Part shown: piece by piece, positions 51,382-60,007 of the stretch
How positions within the stretch are numbered: position 1 is the first letter of the stretch
Layout: the number at the start of each line of letters is the position of its first letter
Assembly (NCBI RefSeq): GCF_018263855.1
Contig: NZ_CP073318.1
Location: forward strand, 9,920,001-9,984,000
Source: Kutzneria sp. CA-103260
GTDB taxonomy: Bacteria > Actinomycetota > Actinomycetes > Mycobacteriales > Pseudonocardiaceae
Direction of reading: 5' to 3'
DNA: 64,000 nucleotides
The notes under the pieces: generated by a model
Told to the model about the DNA's origin: nothing
What the model saw: only the letters and a program-made list of their open reading frames with translations
Database searches by the model: none
Position numbers and translations under genes: made by a program

Positions 51382-51774
51382 GTGACCACCTGGACCGACG
51401 TGATCAACTATGTCCGGACCCGGCACGAGGTGCTGGAGGACACCGGCTCGTGGCTGCGCTTCCGCCTCGAGTGCGCCGGTGACCGCACCCAGCAGGTCGC
51501 CGTGCACCACGTCCCCGACCTCGACGGCGCCGAGTGGTTCGAGATCTCCTCGCCCGTCGGCCACGCCGACGCCATCGACCTGCGCCGCCTGCTCGAACTC
51601 GCCGGCCAGTCCACCATCGGCGCCGCCGCCGTGGTCGACGGTGTCGCCCTCCTCAAGCACTCCGCCCCGCTGGAGGACCTCAGCGTCCTCGACGAGTTCG
51701 CCCGCCCCCTCGAACTCCTCGTCGCCCGCGCCGACACCCTGGAGCAGGAACTCACCTCGGCCGACGAGTTCTGA
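51382..51774 (+). CDS. Small acidic protein, secretion-chaperone-like (YbjN/CesT) fold
   Basis: The 130-residue acidic protein from GTG 51382 shows the alternating pattern WLRFRLECAGDRTQQVAVHHV, EWFEISSPVG, LLELAGQSTIGAAAVVDGVALLKHSAPLEDL. This resembles YbjN/type III chaperone-like folds, which bind unfolded partners or act as immunity-type proteins. There are no catalytic residues. It converges on the next small acidic gene with a three-base gap. Function is unknown. Confidence 0.65.
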   Translation: MTTWTDVINYVRTRHEVLEDTGSWLRFRLECAGDRTQQVAVHHVPDLDGAEWFEISSPVGHADAIDLRRLLELAGQSTIGAAAVVDGVALLKHSAPLEDLSVLDEFARPLELLVARADTLEQELTSADEF

Positions 51775-51777
51775 CCG

Positions 51778-52197
51778 CTACGGGCCCTCCAGCTCCTCGC
51801 GGATCTTCTCCTGCACCTGCCACATGTAGGCCAGCCCGAGCTCGGCCAGCTTCTGGTCGGCCGCCGGGTCCCGTCGCCATGCCGCCGCGGCCTCGGCCCC
51901 GCGTTCGCGGATGAACTCCGCCTCGTAGTCGATGTCGTGGTCGTTCACCTCGGCGCCGTCGAGGTAGGCGGCCCACACGTCGGGAATGCGGCCCTTGGCC
52001 ATGCCCTCGAACTTCAGCAGCGCCTGCCAGAACCCGGTCTCCACCTCGATCTCGACCGTCGCCGCGACCCCGTCGAGCGCACCCTGGTAGATCAGCTGCA
52101 CGCCGCCCATCCCGCCCCGGTTCTCCCCGGTGAGCTCGAACCCCGACGAGCCGAGCCACTCGACGAGAGCCGTCACCGAGTCGGGTTGTGTTGTCAT
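51778..52197 (-). CDS. Small acidic protein, unknown function
   Basis: The protein is 139 residues from ATG 52197 (GGAAGG six bases upstream; a GTG directly before is also possible). It is acidic, with a strand-rich N-terminal half (GGVQLIYQGALDGVAATVEIEVET) and a helical C-terminus (AELGLAYMWQVQEKIREELEG). It is the last of three minus-strand small genes. Size, acidity and neighbourhood would suit an immunity protein, but no family is recognised. Confidence 0.6.
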   Translation of the reverse strand: MTTQPDSVTALVEWLGSSGFELTGENRGGMGGVQLIYQGALDGVAATVEIEVETGFWQALLKFEGMAKGRIPDVWAAYLDGAEVNDHDIDYEAEFIRERGAEAAAAWRRDPAADQKLAELGLAYMWQVQEKIREELEGP

Positions 52198-52225
52198 CAC
52201 TGTCCTTCCGGTGGAACTCGACGCC

Positions 52226-52447
52226 TCAGAGCGCGAACGGACGGTACTGCATGGCCTTGTCCACGATCTGCTCGGCAGTGAGGTCCTCCTCGCCCTTGGC
52301 GGGCCAGAAGATCAGGTCGCCGATGTGGGGGTTGGGGATGCCCCGTGCGAGCTGGTCGAGCCATTCGCTGATCTGGTCCTCGTCACCCCCGTGGCGGATG
52401 ACGCGCTCGACCAGTGCGATCATTTCCTCCTGGGTCAGTCGTTCCAT
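52226..52447 (-). CDS. Colicin/pyocin immunity-like protein (Im family)
   Basis: The 73-residue acidic protein reads LTQEEMIALVERVIRHGG at the N-terminus and GDLIFWPAKGEEDLTAEQIVDKAMQYR at the C-terminus. This follows the Im2/7/8/9 layout (helix I, helix II, then the SDLIYYP-like helix III motif and the D-S-P-x-G-I-V helix IV). Im proteins bind and block HNH nuclease toxins. No toxin gene is present in the window, so it would be an orphan. GGGGAG precedes the ATG. It overlaps the upstream gene by 13 bases. Confidence 0.65.
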   Translation of the reverse strand: MERLTQEEMIALVERVIRHGGDEDQISEWLDQLARGIPNPHIGDLIFWPAKGEEDLTAEQIVDKAMQYRPFAL

Positions 52448-52929
52448 GGTGTGCTCCCCGTCTGCTGCGCCAAGGCCCGCCGCAGGCCGATGATGCTCGG
52501 CTCGCGGCCGGTCTCCGCCAAGCCGAGGCCCTCGATGTGGATGAGCACCCTGGTGACGGCGCCGGGGTTGGTCGTGTTCAGCCGGGTGATCTCGTTGAAG
52601 CAGCTGGCGAAGGTGAAGTGCGTCCGCTCCGCGAGTTCCCCCGGATCGGTGATCTCGGGGCCGCCGGCGAAGGGCGGAGTCGCGACGATGATCGCCGGCG
52701 AACCGTCACCGCGCGTGTTGGCCAGCACCTGGGACCTGCCCACCTCGGGAGTGCCGCCGTACCGGTCATGCGCGAGGTGGAACTTCACGATCTGGGCGTC
52801 ACAGTCGTGGGACACAGCCGATCCGGCGCCGACTCGAAAATCCAGCCACGGCAGATCTTCCAGTGCGCGCTGCCAATCCTCCACTGTGGACGGTGCAACG
52901 GAGGCCAGGACGTACTGCACTGCGGTCAC
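52435..52929 (-). CDS. Small protein of unknown function
   Basis: The protein is 164 residues from GTG 52929, in a GTGA overlap with the AraC stop; GTG 52920 with a GAAGGG site is an alternative. It is mixed alpha/beta, with VQYVLASVAPSTVEDWQRALEDLPWLDFRVG, then SPAIIVATPPFAGGP and VTRVLIHIEGLGL. I recognise no family. It is coupled to the araC gene upstream and the Im-like gene downstream. Confidence 0.6.
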   Translation of the reverse strand: MTAVQYVLASVAPSTVEDWQRALEDLPWLDFRVGAGSAVSHDCDAQIVKFHLAHDRYGGTPEVGRSQVLANTRGDGSPAIIVATPPFAGGPEITDPGELAERTHFTFASCFNEITRLNTTNPGAVTRVLIHIEGLGLAETGREPSIIGLRRALAQQTGSTPWND

Positions 52930-53966
52930 CCTTCATCGTTGTGCGGTGGCGGTTCGCCCGAAGAGTGTGCGCTCTTTTCGGCGCGCCACCGGCTTGGGCT
53001 GCACCCGAACCGTCCCCGGAACCAGCGGGAGAAGTTGCTCGATGAGGAGAAGGACAGGAGGGTGGCGATCTCGGTCAGGGAGTGACGTCGGCCGCCCACC
53101 ATCTGTTCGGCCAGTCCGGCCCGCACCGAGTTCAACACCGACGAAAACGTCTCGTTCTCGTCGGTGAGGCGCCGGTGGACGGTTCTGCGGTCGACGCCGA
53201 GGCTGCGGGCCACCTGCTCGACGGAGCATCGACCAGTCGGCAGCAGAAGCTCGATGAGTTCCCGGACCCGATCCAGGGTCGTCGTTTCCGCTGGGAATCC
53301 GAGGGAGTCGAGGAACTGTCGCGCGTAGGTGCGCAACTGCGGGTCCGATGTCCTGTTCGGCGTGTCAAGATCGGCTTCATAGCACACGATCCCGTTGAAT
53401 TCGTGCTCGAACCTGAGCGCGGGGCCAAAGAACCTTCGATGGGCGCTCGGGTCCGCCGGCGCCCGGTGGGTGAAGCAGACGGCGAGCGGCTGCCACTGGG
53501 TGCCAAGGAAATCGCGCAGCAGCCGGTGGAGCGTGCCCACCGCGAGCTCGGTCGCCTGCCTGGACTCCGCGGGTTCACCGAAGTCGAAGCCGACGCGCAC
53601 AGTGGCCAGCCCGTTCGTGACCGACAAGCGCATTCGCAGCGCCTCGTTGTACATGTTCTCGTGGCGGACCAGCGTGCCGAGGGCGCCGCGGAGATCTGGC
53701 TCCTCGCGGACGACCAGGCTCAGCGGGCCGAGGTTGGCCAAACGTCGACGTTCGGCCAGTTTCAGACCGAAGTCCTCGCGGCCGGACGTCGCCGCTGACT
53801 GCTCGAGGAGCCGGGCGATCGCCACGGCGGGAATCCAGCGATCCGGAAGGCCCAGGCTGGGCGGGTCGAGACCGACGCATCTCATCAACGGTGCCGGGTC
53901 GATACCGGCCAACTGGCTGACCTCGATATAGCCGTTCAACGCGGCGTAGCGGGCGAGGGCTTTCAT
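52926..53966 (-). CDS. AraC-family regulator (OruR/arabinose-binding N-terminal type)
   Basis: The protein is 346 residues from ATG 53966; GTG 53999 would add 11. The N-terminal domain (about 10-200; GLKLAERRRLANLGPLSLVVREEPDLRGAL) is the sensing domain of OruR-type regulators. The C-terminal HTH (about 235-330) includes CSVEQVARSLGVDRRTVHRRLTDE and SLTEIATLLSFSSSSNFSRWFRGRFGCSPSRWR. It is divergent from the quinone oxidoreductase operon and is its likely activator. Confidence 0.9.
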   Translation of the reverse strand: MKALARYAALNGYIEVSQLAGIDPAPLMRCVGLDPPSLGLPDRWIPAVAIARLLEQSAATSGREDFGLKLAERRRLANLGPLSLVVREEPDLRGALGTLVRHENMYNEALRMRLSVTNGLATVRVGFDFGEPAESRQATELAVGTLHRLLRDFLGTQWQPLAVCFTHRAPADPSAHRRFFGPALRFEHEFNGIVCYEADLDTPNRTSDPQLRTYARQFLDSLGFPAETTTLDRVRELIELLLPTGRCSVEQVARSLGVDRRTVHRRLTDENETFSSVLNSVRAGLAEQMVGGRRHSLTEIATLLSFSSSSNFSRWFRGRFGCSPSRWRAEKSAHSSGEPPPHNDEG

Positions 53967-54091
53967 GACCGTGTCCCGGATTGAATACTCGGCTGTCACC
54001 TCAGGATAAGTATCGGACCTCGATGCCGCCTACCGTCGGTGCTGTACGTGTCCGATGCGCGCCACACGCCAAGAAATTCGAGGAGAACGCC

Positions 54092-55066
54092 GTGGCAAAC
54101 GCGGTTCGCTACTACGAAACGGGTGGCCCGGAGGTCATGCGATGGGAAACCGTCGAGGTCGGCGATCCGGGTCCGGGCCAGGCCCGCGTCCGCCATGAGG
54201 CGGTCGGACTGAACTTCGCCGACACGTACTTCCGCTCCGGCCTCTACCCGGTGGAGCTGCCCGCAGGCATGGGCGTGGCAGCGGCCGGTGTGGTCGAGGC
54301 CGTCGGACCAGGGGTGGCCCACGTGCGGGAGGGCGATCGCGTCACCTACACCGGCAGCCCACTTGGGGCCTACAGCACCGAGCGCGTGATGCCCGCCGCG
54401 TCACTGATCGCGCTCCCGGACACGATCGGCTTCGACACTGCCGCTGCGATGACCATGCGCGGGCTGACCGCGGCCTACCTGCTCCGCCGGATCCACCCGC
54501 TGAAGGCCGGAGACACCGTCCTGCTGCACGCGGCGGCCGGTGGCGTCGGCCTGATCGTCACGCAGTGGGCGAAACTTCTGGGCCTCACGGTGATCGGCAC
54601 GGTGTCGACGGAGGAGAAGGCTGAGATAGCGCGTGCCCACGGGTGCGACCACGCGGTGGTCTATCCACGCGAGGACGTGGCCGGACGGGTCCGTGAACTC
54701 ACCGGTGGCGCCGGTGTGCCAGTCGTGTTCGACAGCATCGGGCGGTCGACTTTCCTGGCCTCCCTCGATTCGCTCGCCCGGCGCGGCCTGCTGGTGTGCT
54801 TCGGAACCGCGTCCGGGCTGATCCCACCGATCGACGCCAGGCAGCTCGCCGTCAAGGGATCGCTGTTCGTGACCCGGCCGGCGCTCGCCGACTACATCGC
54901 CGACCCCGTGGAGCGCTCGGAGCTGTCGGCAGAGCTCTTCGGCCATGTCGAGTCGGGCCGCATCAAGATCGACATCAACCAGCGCTACGCCCTGACCGAT
55001 GCCGTGCGGGCTCACCGCGACCTGGAGGCGGGCCGCAGCGTCGGCTCGTCCGTCTTCTCGCTGTGA
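54092..55066 (+). CDS. NADPH:quinone oxidoreductase (zeta-crystallin type)
   Basis: The 324-residue medium-chain reductase has VGLNFADTYFRSGLYP and ELPAGMGVAAAGVVEAVG near the start and the cofactor motif LLHAAAGGVGLIVTQWAKLLG near residue 145. It has no zinc ligands, so it reduces quinones or enones rather than alcohols. The GTG at 54092 follows GAGGAG. It is the first gene of a four-gene unit with a dioxygenase, a BKACE enzyme and a transporter. Confidence 0.9.
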   Translation: MANAVRYYETGGPEVMRWETVEVGDPGPGQARVRHEAVGLNFADTYFRSGLYPVELPAGMGVAAAGVVEAVGPGVAHVREGDRVTYTGSPLGAYSTERVMPAASLIALPDTIGFDTAAAMTMRGLTAAYLLRRIHPLKAGDTVLLHAAAGGVGLIVTQWAKLLGLTVIGTVSTEEKAEIARAHGCDHAVVYPREDVAGRVRELTGGAGVPVVFDSIGRSTFLASLDSLARRGLLVCFGTASGLIPPIDARQLAVKGSLFVTRPALADYIADPVERSELSAELFGHVESGRIKIDINQRYALTDAVRAHRDLEAGRSVGSSVFSL

Positions 55067-55098
55067 CCACGGCAGAAAACCCGATCCGAGGAAGTCTC

Positions 55099-55995
55099 AT
55101 GACCAACACCAGTGAGCTGACGCGCTCGGCCCCCGCCGGGTCGGCGATCAGATTCGAACCGCTCACCCGCTCCATCGGCGCCGAGCTGGTCGGCGTGAAC
55201 CTCGCGGACGTGGTCCGGGAAGACGCGCTGTTCGTCGAGCTGAAGGCACTGCTGCTCCAGTACAAGGTCCTGTTCCTGCGCGATCAGGACATCAGCCGCG
55301 CCGAACACGTGGCCTTCGCACGGCGTTTCGGCGAGCTCGAAGACCACCCGGTCGCCGACAGCGATCCGGAACATCCCGGCCTGGTCCGGATCTACAAGGA
55401 CCTCGACAGTCCGGCCGAGCACTACGAGAACGCCTACCACTGCGACGCCACCTGGCGGGAGAAGCCGCCAATGGGATGCGTGCTGCGCTGTGTGGAGACA
55501 CCCGAGGTCGGTGGCGACACCATCTGGGTGAACATGGCCGAGGCCTACGCGAAGCTGCCCGACCACGTCAGGACGCGGATCGACGGGCTACGGGCCAGGC
55601 ACAGCATCGAGGCCACGTTCGGTGCCGAGATGCCGATGGATCAACGACACCGGCTGAAGGAACGCTTTCCCGACGCGGAGCACCCGGTCGTGCGCACCCA
55701 TCCGGAAACCGGGGAAAAGATACTCTTCGTCAACGGGTTCGCCACGCATCTCGTCAACTTCCACACCCGGGAGAACGTCCGCTACGGCATTGACTACGCC
55801 CCCGGCGGCAGCAACCTGCTCAACTACCTGATCGCCCAGGCCTCGGTCCCGGAATACCAGGTCCGCTGGCGCTGGGCCAAGAACAGCGTCGCGATCTGGG
55901 ACAACAGGTCGACGCAGCACTACGCGGTCCAGGACTACTGGCCTGCCGTCCGCAAGATGGAGCGGGCCGGAATCATGGGCGACCAACCATTCTGA
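55099..55995 (+). CDS. TauD/TfdA family Fe(II)/2-oxoglutarate dioxygenase
   Basis: The 298-residue enzyme has the iron ligands H114 and D116 (YHCDATW) and H274 (STQHYAVQDYW), with R285 for 2-oxoglutarate. It couples 2-oxoglutarate decarboxylation to hydroxylation and often thereby cleaves C-S, C-O or C-N bonds. The substrate is unknown, but the operon context indicates a catabolic step before the BKACE enzyme. GAGG precedes the ATG. Confidence 0.92.
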   Translation: MTNTSELTRSAPAGSAIRFEPLTRSIGAELVGVNLADVVREDALFVELKALLLQYKVLFLRDQDISRAEHVAFARRFGELEDHPVADSDPEHPGLVRIYKDLDSPAEHYENAYHCDATWREKPPMGCVLRCVETPEVGGDTIWVNMAEAYAKLPDHVRTRIDGLRARHSIEATFGAEMPMDQRHRLKERFPDAEHPVVRTHPETGEKILFVNGFATHLVNFHTRENVRYGIDYAPGGSNLLNYLIAQASVPEYQVRWRWAKNSVAIWDNRSTQHYAVQDYWPAVRKMERAGIMGDQPF

Positions 55996-56036
55996 CGTCC
56001 GGTTTGACTAATTCTCTCCGGCGATTGGGGTAAGTT

Positions 56037-57089
56037 ATGCATTTCCTCGACGACTCACTGTTTCCTGAGAACCAGGAGAAGCTGGTCATCACGGCCGCTC
56101 CCTACGGGCCTGAATGGGAACCCGCCGACTTCCCGGAAGACCTGCCGCTCACCATGGACCAGCATGTCCAGCAGGCCGTCGACTGCTACAACGCCGGCGC
56201 CACCGTGCTACACATCCACGTCCGGGAACTCGACGGCACGGGCTCCAAGCGACTGTCGAGGTTCAACGAGTTGATCTGGCGGCTGCGCCAGGCCGTCCCG
56301 GACATGATCCTGCAGGTCGGCGGCTCGATCTCGTTCGCACCGGAACACGACGGGGCGGAGGCCAGGTGGCTCGGCGACGAGGCCCGCCACCTGCTGGCCG
56401 CGCTGGATCCGGCACCCGACCAGGTGACCATCGCCGTCAACACCAGCCTGATGAACATCACGGAGCTGATGACAGCTGACGACATCGCGGGCACGTCGTT
56501 CACCCGACCGGCGGTGGCGAAGGCATACCGCGAGATGGTCGTGCCGGCCGGCCCGAGCTGGGTCGAAGAACACCTCGGGCGGCTGCAAGCCACCGGCATC
56601 CAGCCGCATTTCCAGTTGGCCACCACCGCGCAGCTCGAAACCGTCGAGCGTCTGATCCGGCGAGGCGTCTACACCGGCCCACTCGTGCTGACCTGGGTCG
56701 GCATCGGAGGCGGATTCGATGGCCCCAGCCCGTACAACATGATGGAGTTCATTCGCCGCGTCCCGGACGGCGCGGTGCTCACACTGGAAACCCTCATGCG
56801 CAGTGTCCTGCCGATCAACACCATGGCGATCGCCATGGGTCTGCACGCCCGCTGCGGCAACGAGGACACGCTGTGGGGCAGGAAGGGCCAGCGGACGACT
56901 TCGGTCCAGCAGGTCGAGCAGTTGGTGCGCATCGCCGGCGAACTCGGCCGCGAGGTGGCCAACGGCAAGGAAGCCTTCGAGATCTACAAGATCGGCGTGC
57001 GGTACACCGACACCAACGAAACTTTGGCCAAGGCCGGGTTCGCGGCGAACCGACGACCGGGGCAGGTCGGCTTCACCCACCACGCCTGA
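56037..57089 (+). CDS. BKACE (3-keto-acid cleavage, DUF849) enzyme
   Basis: The 350-residue TIM-barrel protein shows VITAAPYGPEW at the start and the zinc motif HIHVRELDG near residue 60. QVGGSISF, VAVNTSLMNITELM and LVLTWVGIGGG follow, a pattern typical of the DUF849 beta-keto-acid cleavage enzymes that condense a beta-keto acid with acetyl-CoA to give acetoacetate and a new CoA ester. Members act on 3-keto-5-aminohexanoate, dehydrocarnitine and others; specificity here is unknown. Confidence 0.9.
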   Translation: MHFLDDSLFPENQEKLVITAAPYGPEWEPADFPEDLPLTMDQHVQQAVDCYNAGATVLHIHVRELDGTGSKRLSRFNELIWRLRQAVPDMILQVGGSISFAPEHDGAEARWLGDEARHLLAALDPAPDQVTIAVNTSLMNITELMTADDIAGTSFTRPAVAKAYREMVVPAGPSWVEEHLGRLQATGIQPHFQLATTAQLETVERLIRRGVYTGPLVLTWVGIGGGFDGPSPYNMMEFIRRVPDGAVLTLETLMRSVLPINTMAIAMGLHARCGNEDTLWGRKGQRTTSVQQVEQLVRIAGELGREVANGKEAFEIYKIGVRYTDTNETLAKAGFAANRRPGQVGFTHHA

Positions 57090-57161
57090 TGCCACTGTCC
57101 ACTGAGGATGATCAGGGCGAGGCTTCGCGCCGATGACGTCCTGGCCCGTCTGGGAGCCGCC

Positions 57162-58526
57162 ATGGAACCTCAAGCTGATGCTGCCGAGCACCCCGTCTCC
57201 GTGACGGGAGGGCGAACGATCTCCCCGTGGCTCGTGTTCGGCCTGACGTTCGCACTGCTGTTGTCGGACCACATGTCGCGGCAGGCCCTCAACGTGGTTT
57301 TCCCCTTGCTGAAGGAAGAATGGGCGCTGCCCGACTCCCGGCTCGCCGTCCTCAACAGCGTCGTCGCGTTGGTGGTCGGGCTGCTCACCTTTCCGCTGTC
57401 CCTGTTGGCGGATCGGTGGGGGCGGGTCAGGAGCCTGGTGCTGATGGCGATCACCTGGAGCGCCGCGACCCTGCTGTGTGCCGACGCCTCTGACTACGGC
57501 CAACTGCTCGGCGGGCGTGTCCTCACCGGAGTGGGTGAGGCGGCATACGGCAGTGTGGGCATCGCGGTGGTGCTCGGCGTGTTCCCATCCCACCGTCGTG
57601 CTTCGCTCAGTGGTGCGTTCATGGCCGGTGGTTCCTTCGGCTCGACGATCGGTCTCGCGCTCGGTGGCGCCATCGCCGTGCACCTGGGCTGGCGCTGCTC
57701 GTTCGCTGCCATGGCGATCTTCGGGCTACTTCTGGCCGTACTGTTCTGGGTGTTCGTCACCCAGGCAAAGGTGGATCGGTACCAGCACGGTGATACGACC
57801 GCGACCAGCGGTGAGGCGACAACGATCGCCGGACGTCGTGCACCAGTCTCCAGCCTGTTTTCCGTCGCGGCGGTGAACTGCGTCTACCTCGGCAGCGGCC
57901 TACAGCTGTTCGTCGCCGCGGTCCTGCTGGCCTGGACGCCCAGCTTCCTCAATCGCTACTACGCCATGCCTCTGGACCGGGCCGGCGCGCTCGCCGCGGT
58001 CTTCGTGCTGCTCACCGGCGCTGGCATGATCGTCTGCGGCGTCATCACCGACCGCCTCAGCCACGAGCGACCAACGCGCAAGTGGACTACGGCCATCTCC
58101 TACAGCCTGCTCGCGGCGGCGCTGCTCATCGTCGGCTTCACCCTCGACGCTGGTGGGCTCCAACTCGTTCTGCTCGGAGCAGGCGCGTTCTTCTCGGCCG
58201 GTGCGTCCGGCCCGGCGACCGCCATGGTCGCCCACCTCGCCCACGACTCCGTCCGGGCCGCCGGCTTCGGAGCACTCACCCTGGCCAACAACCTGCTCGG
58301 AATGGCCTCGGGACCCTTCGTTGTCGGCGTCCTGGCCGACCGTCTCGGACTGTTGGCAGCACTGCGACTGGCGCCGCTGGCCTACATCGGAGCCGTTGTC
58401 GCATTGCTGATCGGCAAGCGCTGCTATCCGGCGGGCGTGTCACGACTCGCGCAGCTGGAGCTGCGCCTTTCGGTCACGCCAGCTGATGCCGCTCGAAGCG
58501 CCGACGGAGAGCGCTTGCGCAGGTAG
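57162..58526 (+). CDS. MFS transporter (sugar acid/anion symporter-like)
   Basis: The protein is 454 residues from ATG 57162 (GGGAG site); an ATG at 57108 would add 18 residues. It has twelve membrane segments with LLADRWGRVRSLVL (motif A) and GRVLTGVGEAAYGSVG in helix 4-5, resembling anion:cation symporters that take up small organic acids. It is the last gene of the catabolic unit and probably imports its substrate. Confidence 0.88.
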   Translation: MEPQADAAEHPVSVTGGRTISPWLVFGLTFALLLSDHMSRQALNVVFPLLKEEWALPDSRLAVLNSVVALVVGLLTFPLSLLADRWGRVRSLVLMAITWSAATLLCADASDYGQLLGGRVLTGVGEAAYGSVGIAVVLGVFPSHRRASLSGAFMAGGSFGSTIGLALGGAIAVHLGWRCSFAAMAIFGLLLAVLFWVFVTQAKVDRYQHGDTTATSGEATTIAGRRAPVSSLFSVAAVNCVYLGSGLQLFVAAVLLAWTPSFLNRYYAMPLDRAGALAAVFVLLTGAGMIVCGVITDRLSHERPTRKWTTAISYSLLAAALLIVGFTLDAGGLQLVLLGAGAFFSAGASGPATAMVAHLAHDSVRAAGFGALTLANNLLGMASGPFVVGVLADRLGLLAALRLAPLAYIGAVVALLIGKRCYPAGVSRLAQLELRLSVTPADAARSADGERLRR

Positions 58527-58613
58527 CCAACACCAGAAACGGCTGACACTCACACCCCGTAAGGTGTCTTCGAGTACCAGCCGCTCAGACGTTGATGTTG
58601 CCCACGTTTTGTG

Positions 58614-58659
58614 TGCCCCCGGCAGGATTCGAACCTGCGCACCCGCCTCCGGAGGGCGG
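58614..58659 (-). other. 3' half of tRNA-Arg(CCG): integration junction (att site)
   Basis: On the minus strand the sequence forms a perfect anticodon arm (stem CCGCC/GGCGG, loop CTCCGGA, anticodon CCG), a variable loop, a perfect T arm (GCAGG-TTCGAAT-CCTGC) and the 3' acceptor strand CGGGGGC with discriminator A. The matching 5' half (acceptor GCCCCCG and D arm) is absent from the following sequence. A lone tRNA 3' half is what a tyrosine integrase leaves at the distal end of an integrated element. The orientation means chromosome lies left and element lies right. Confidence 0.8.
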
Positions 58660-58889
58660 TAGGCCCGTCACCCGCCGCACGCAGGTGACCAGGACGTATG
58701 CGATCAGACCCGTGGGGGACCTAGCCCGTTCGGCACACATTCGGCACAGCGCTGGCGCTAGCCCGCCCCGACACCGACAACCCCGCGCAACACCATCCCA
58801 CCTGGCCCTCAACTGCCAGGCCTGCTGAGGAAGGCACCTGTGTCGAACCGCACCTCAAGCACGCCTGAAGGGGGCCTATTGACCGGCGA

Positions 58890-59102
58890 CTAGACCTTAG
58901 GGAATGGGCCCTTTGCAGAGTTTTTTTGAAGATCAAGCATGCGCAGCGCCCGCTTAACGGGGGCGGCGAGGCCCGTCGCTGCCAACGCGCCAGCCAGGAC
59001 CAACACGGTCGCGAGTTGATCTGACGACAGGCCGGCGAGCGCATCGACGAGGGCGTGCGTGGGCACCATCAGCGCTGCCACATCCTCGGAGCCCAAGGTC
59101 AC
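58890..59102 (-). CDS. Possible small membrane protein
   Basis: The protein is up to 70 residues from GTG 59102, or 59 from ATG 59069. It has one hydrophobic segment (LATVLVLAGALAATGLAAP) followed by a basic tail (VKRALRMLDLQKNSAKG). It resembles small accessory membrane proteins of mobile elements but matches no family I know. It lies just inside the presumed integrated element. Confidence 0.35.
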   Translation of the reverse strand: MTLGSEDVAALMVPTHALVDALAGLSSDQLATVLVLAGALAATGLAAPVKRALRMLDLQKNSAKGPFPKV

Positions 59103-59167
59103 ACAGACAGTGTGTCACTGTGCCGCCGACGATGCGCAGCACAACACGCGAGAACACGACTAGCCGC

Positions 59168-59409
59168 CTACCGGCCAAGCGTGTCTGCCACTGGTGTGAG
59201 CGAGGCGGCCTGCATGTGCTGGACCGCCGATCGGAACCCAGCGAGAACGTCCTCCGGCAGCGTTGACCGGTACGCCCGATCCCGATCCTGGCGCGGGTCA
59301 ACTGGCGAACGAGGCGGTCTACGTCGCGTAGGAACTCAGCGGCTTCGCCGGGCCCCGGGCATCGGGGCGTCAGACTGGAGGGCTTGCGCGACCACCTGAG
59401 CGTCTGCAA
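59168..59409 (-). pseudogene. Frameshifted gene remnant
   Basis: One minus-strand frame reads PGEAAEFLRDVDRLVRQLTRARIGIG. The adjoining frame continues sensibly as DRAYRSTLPEDVLAGFRSAVQH and then MQAASLTPVADTLGR, ending at the TAG in 59168-59170. The two parts join near 59280, next to a GATCGG tandem duplication. The pattern suggests a small helical protein broken by an indel. No family is recognised. Confidence 0.35.
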
Positions 59410-59702
59410 CGGTTCACGCTAGGTGCTCACGGCCGTCCCCTTCGGTGGTAGTTCCGCTACGTACGCTCCGGGACGGGCTCTAACAACTAACCTGACAGAT
59501 TTATGGTCTGGTTTGCCGTTGTCTCGCAACAACTTCCGCCACGCCTCACAGCCTGCTTCGTTCGCAAACGAGAACGTCCACTGCGGACGGTCAGCAGGTG
59601 ACGTTTTTCATCGTTTGGTGAGGGAAAAGTGTGGAGATGATCTTACGGTACTCGTCGGCCGCTTGGCGCCGCCCCGCTGATTGACCGCGCGGTGCAAACT
59701 GG
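59410..59702. other. No recognisable gene
   Basis: No frame in this stretch shows convincing coding pattern, ribosome-binding site or similarity. Base composition is mixed and lower in GC than the chromosome to the left. Confidence 0.5.
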
Positions 59703-60007
59703 TCACCGCTCGGGCTGGTCGGTCTCGCCAGGCTCGGGCAGCCGGCGCAGCATCTCGCCGACCACCTGCGTCACGCTCCGCAGCTGCGCCCCCATCGCAG
59801 CTGCGCCAAGTTGATATCTCGGCCGAGCGATGCCGCCTTATCTGCAGACGTGATGATCTTAGTCATAGGCTCTACCGCCTCCCCGAACCTCTTTGACCAC
59901 ATCCGGATCTTGAATTCCTTGATGACGAGGACCACGAAGGCGAGGCAGGCGCTAGCTACCACCGCACCGGCCGCGGCCGAGGCATGACCTCCTGCGGTTT
60001 CCCACAA
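59703..60007 (-). pseudogene. Small membrane-anchored coiled-coil protein, apparently frameshifted
   Basis: The upstream frame starts MWETAGGHASAAAGAVV, has one membrane segment (VVASACLAFVVLVI), a basic stretch and a helix (PMTKIITSADKAASLGRD), and then stops early at 59771. From about 59815 the next frame continues YQLGAAAMGAQLRSVTQVVG and EMLRRLPEPGETDQPER to a stop at 59703. Together they make a plausible protein of about 100 residues split by one indel. It could instead be two overlapping small genes. Confidence 0.4.

Noticed and set aside
58614..58690. Complete tRNA gene
   Set aside because: Only the anticodon arm, T arm and 3' acceptor strand exist; the D arm and 5' acceptor strand are missing.
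59423..59680. 85-codon plus-strand ORF
   Set aside because: No start signal or recognisable pattern; composition random for the region.
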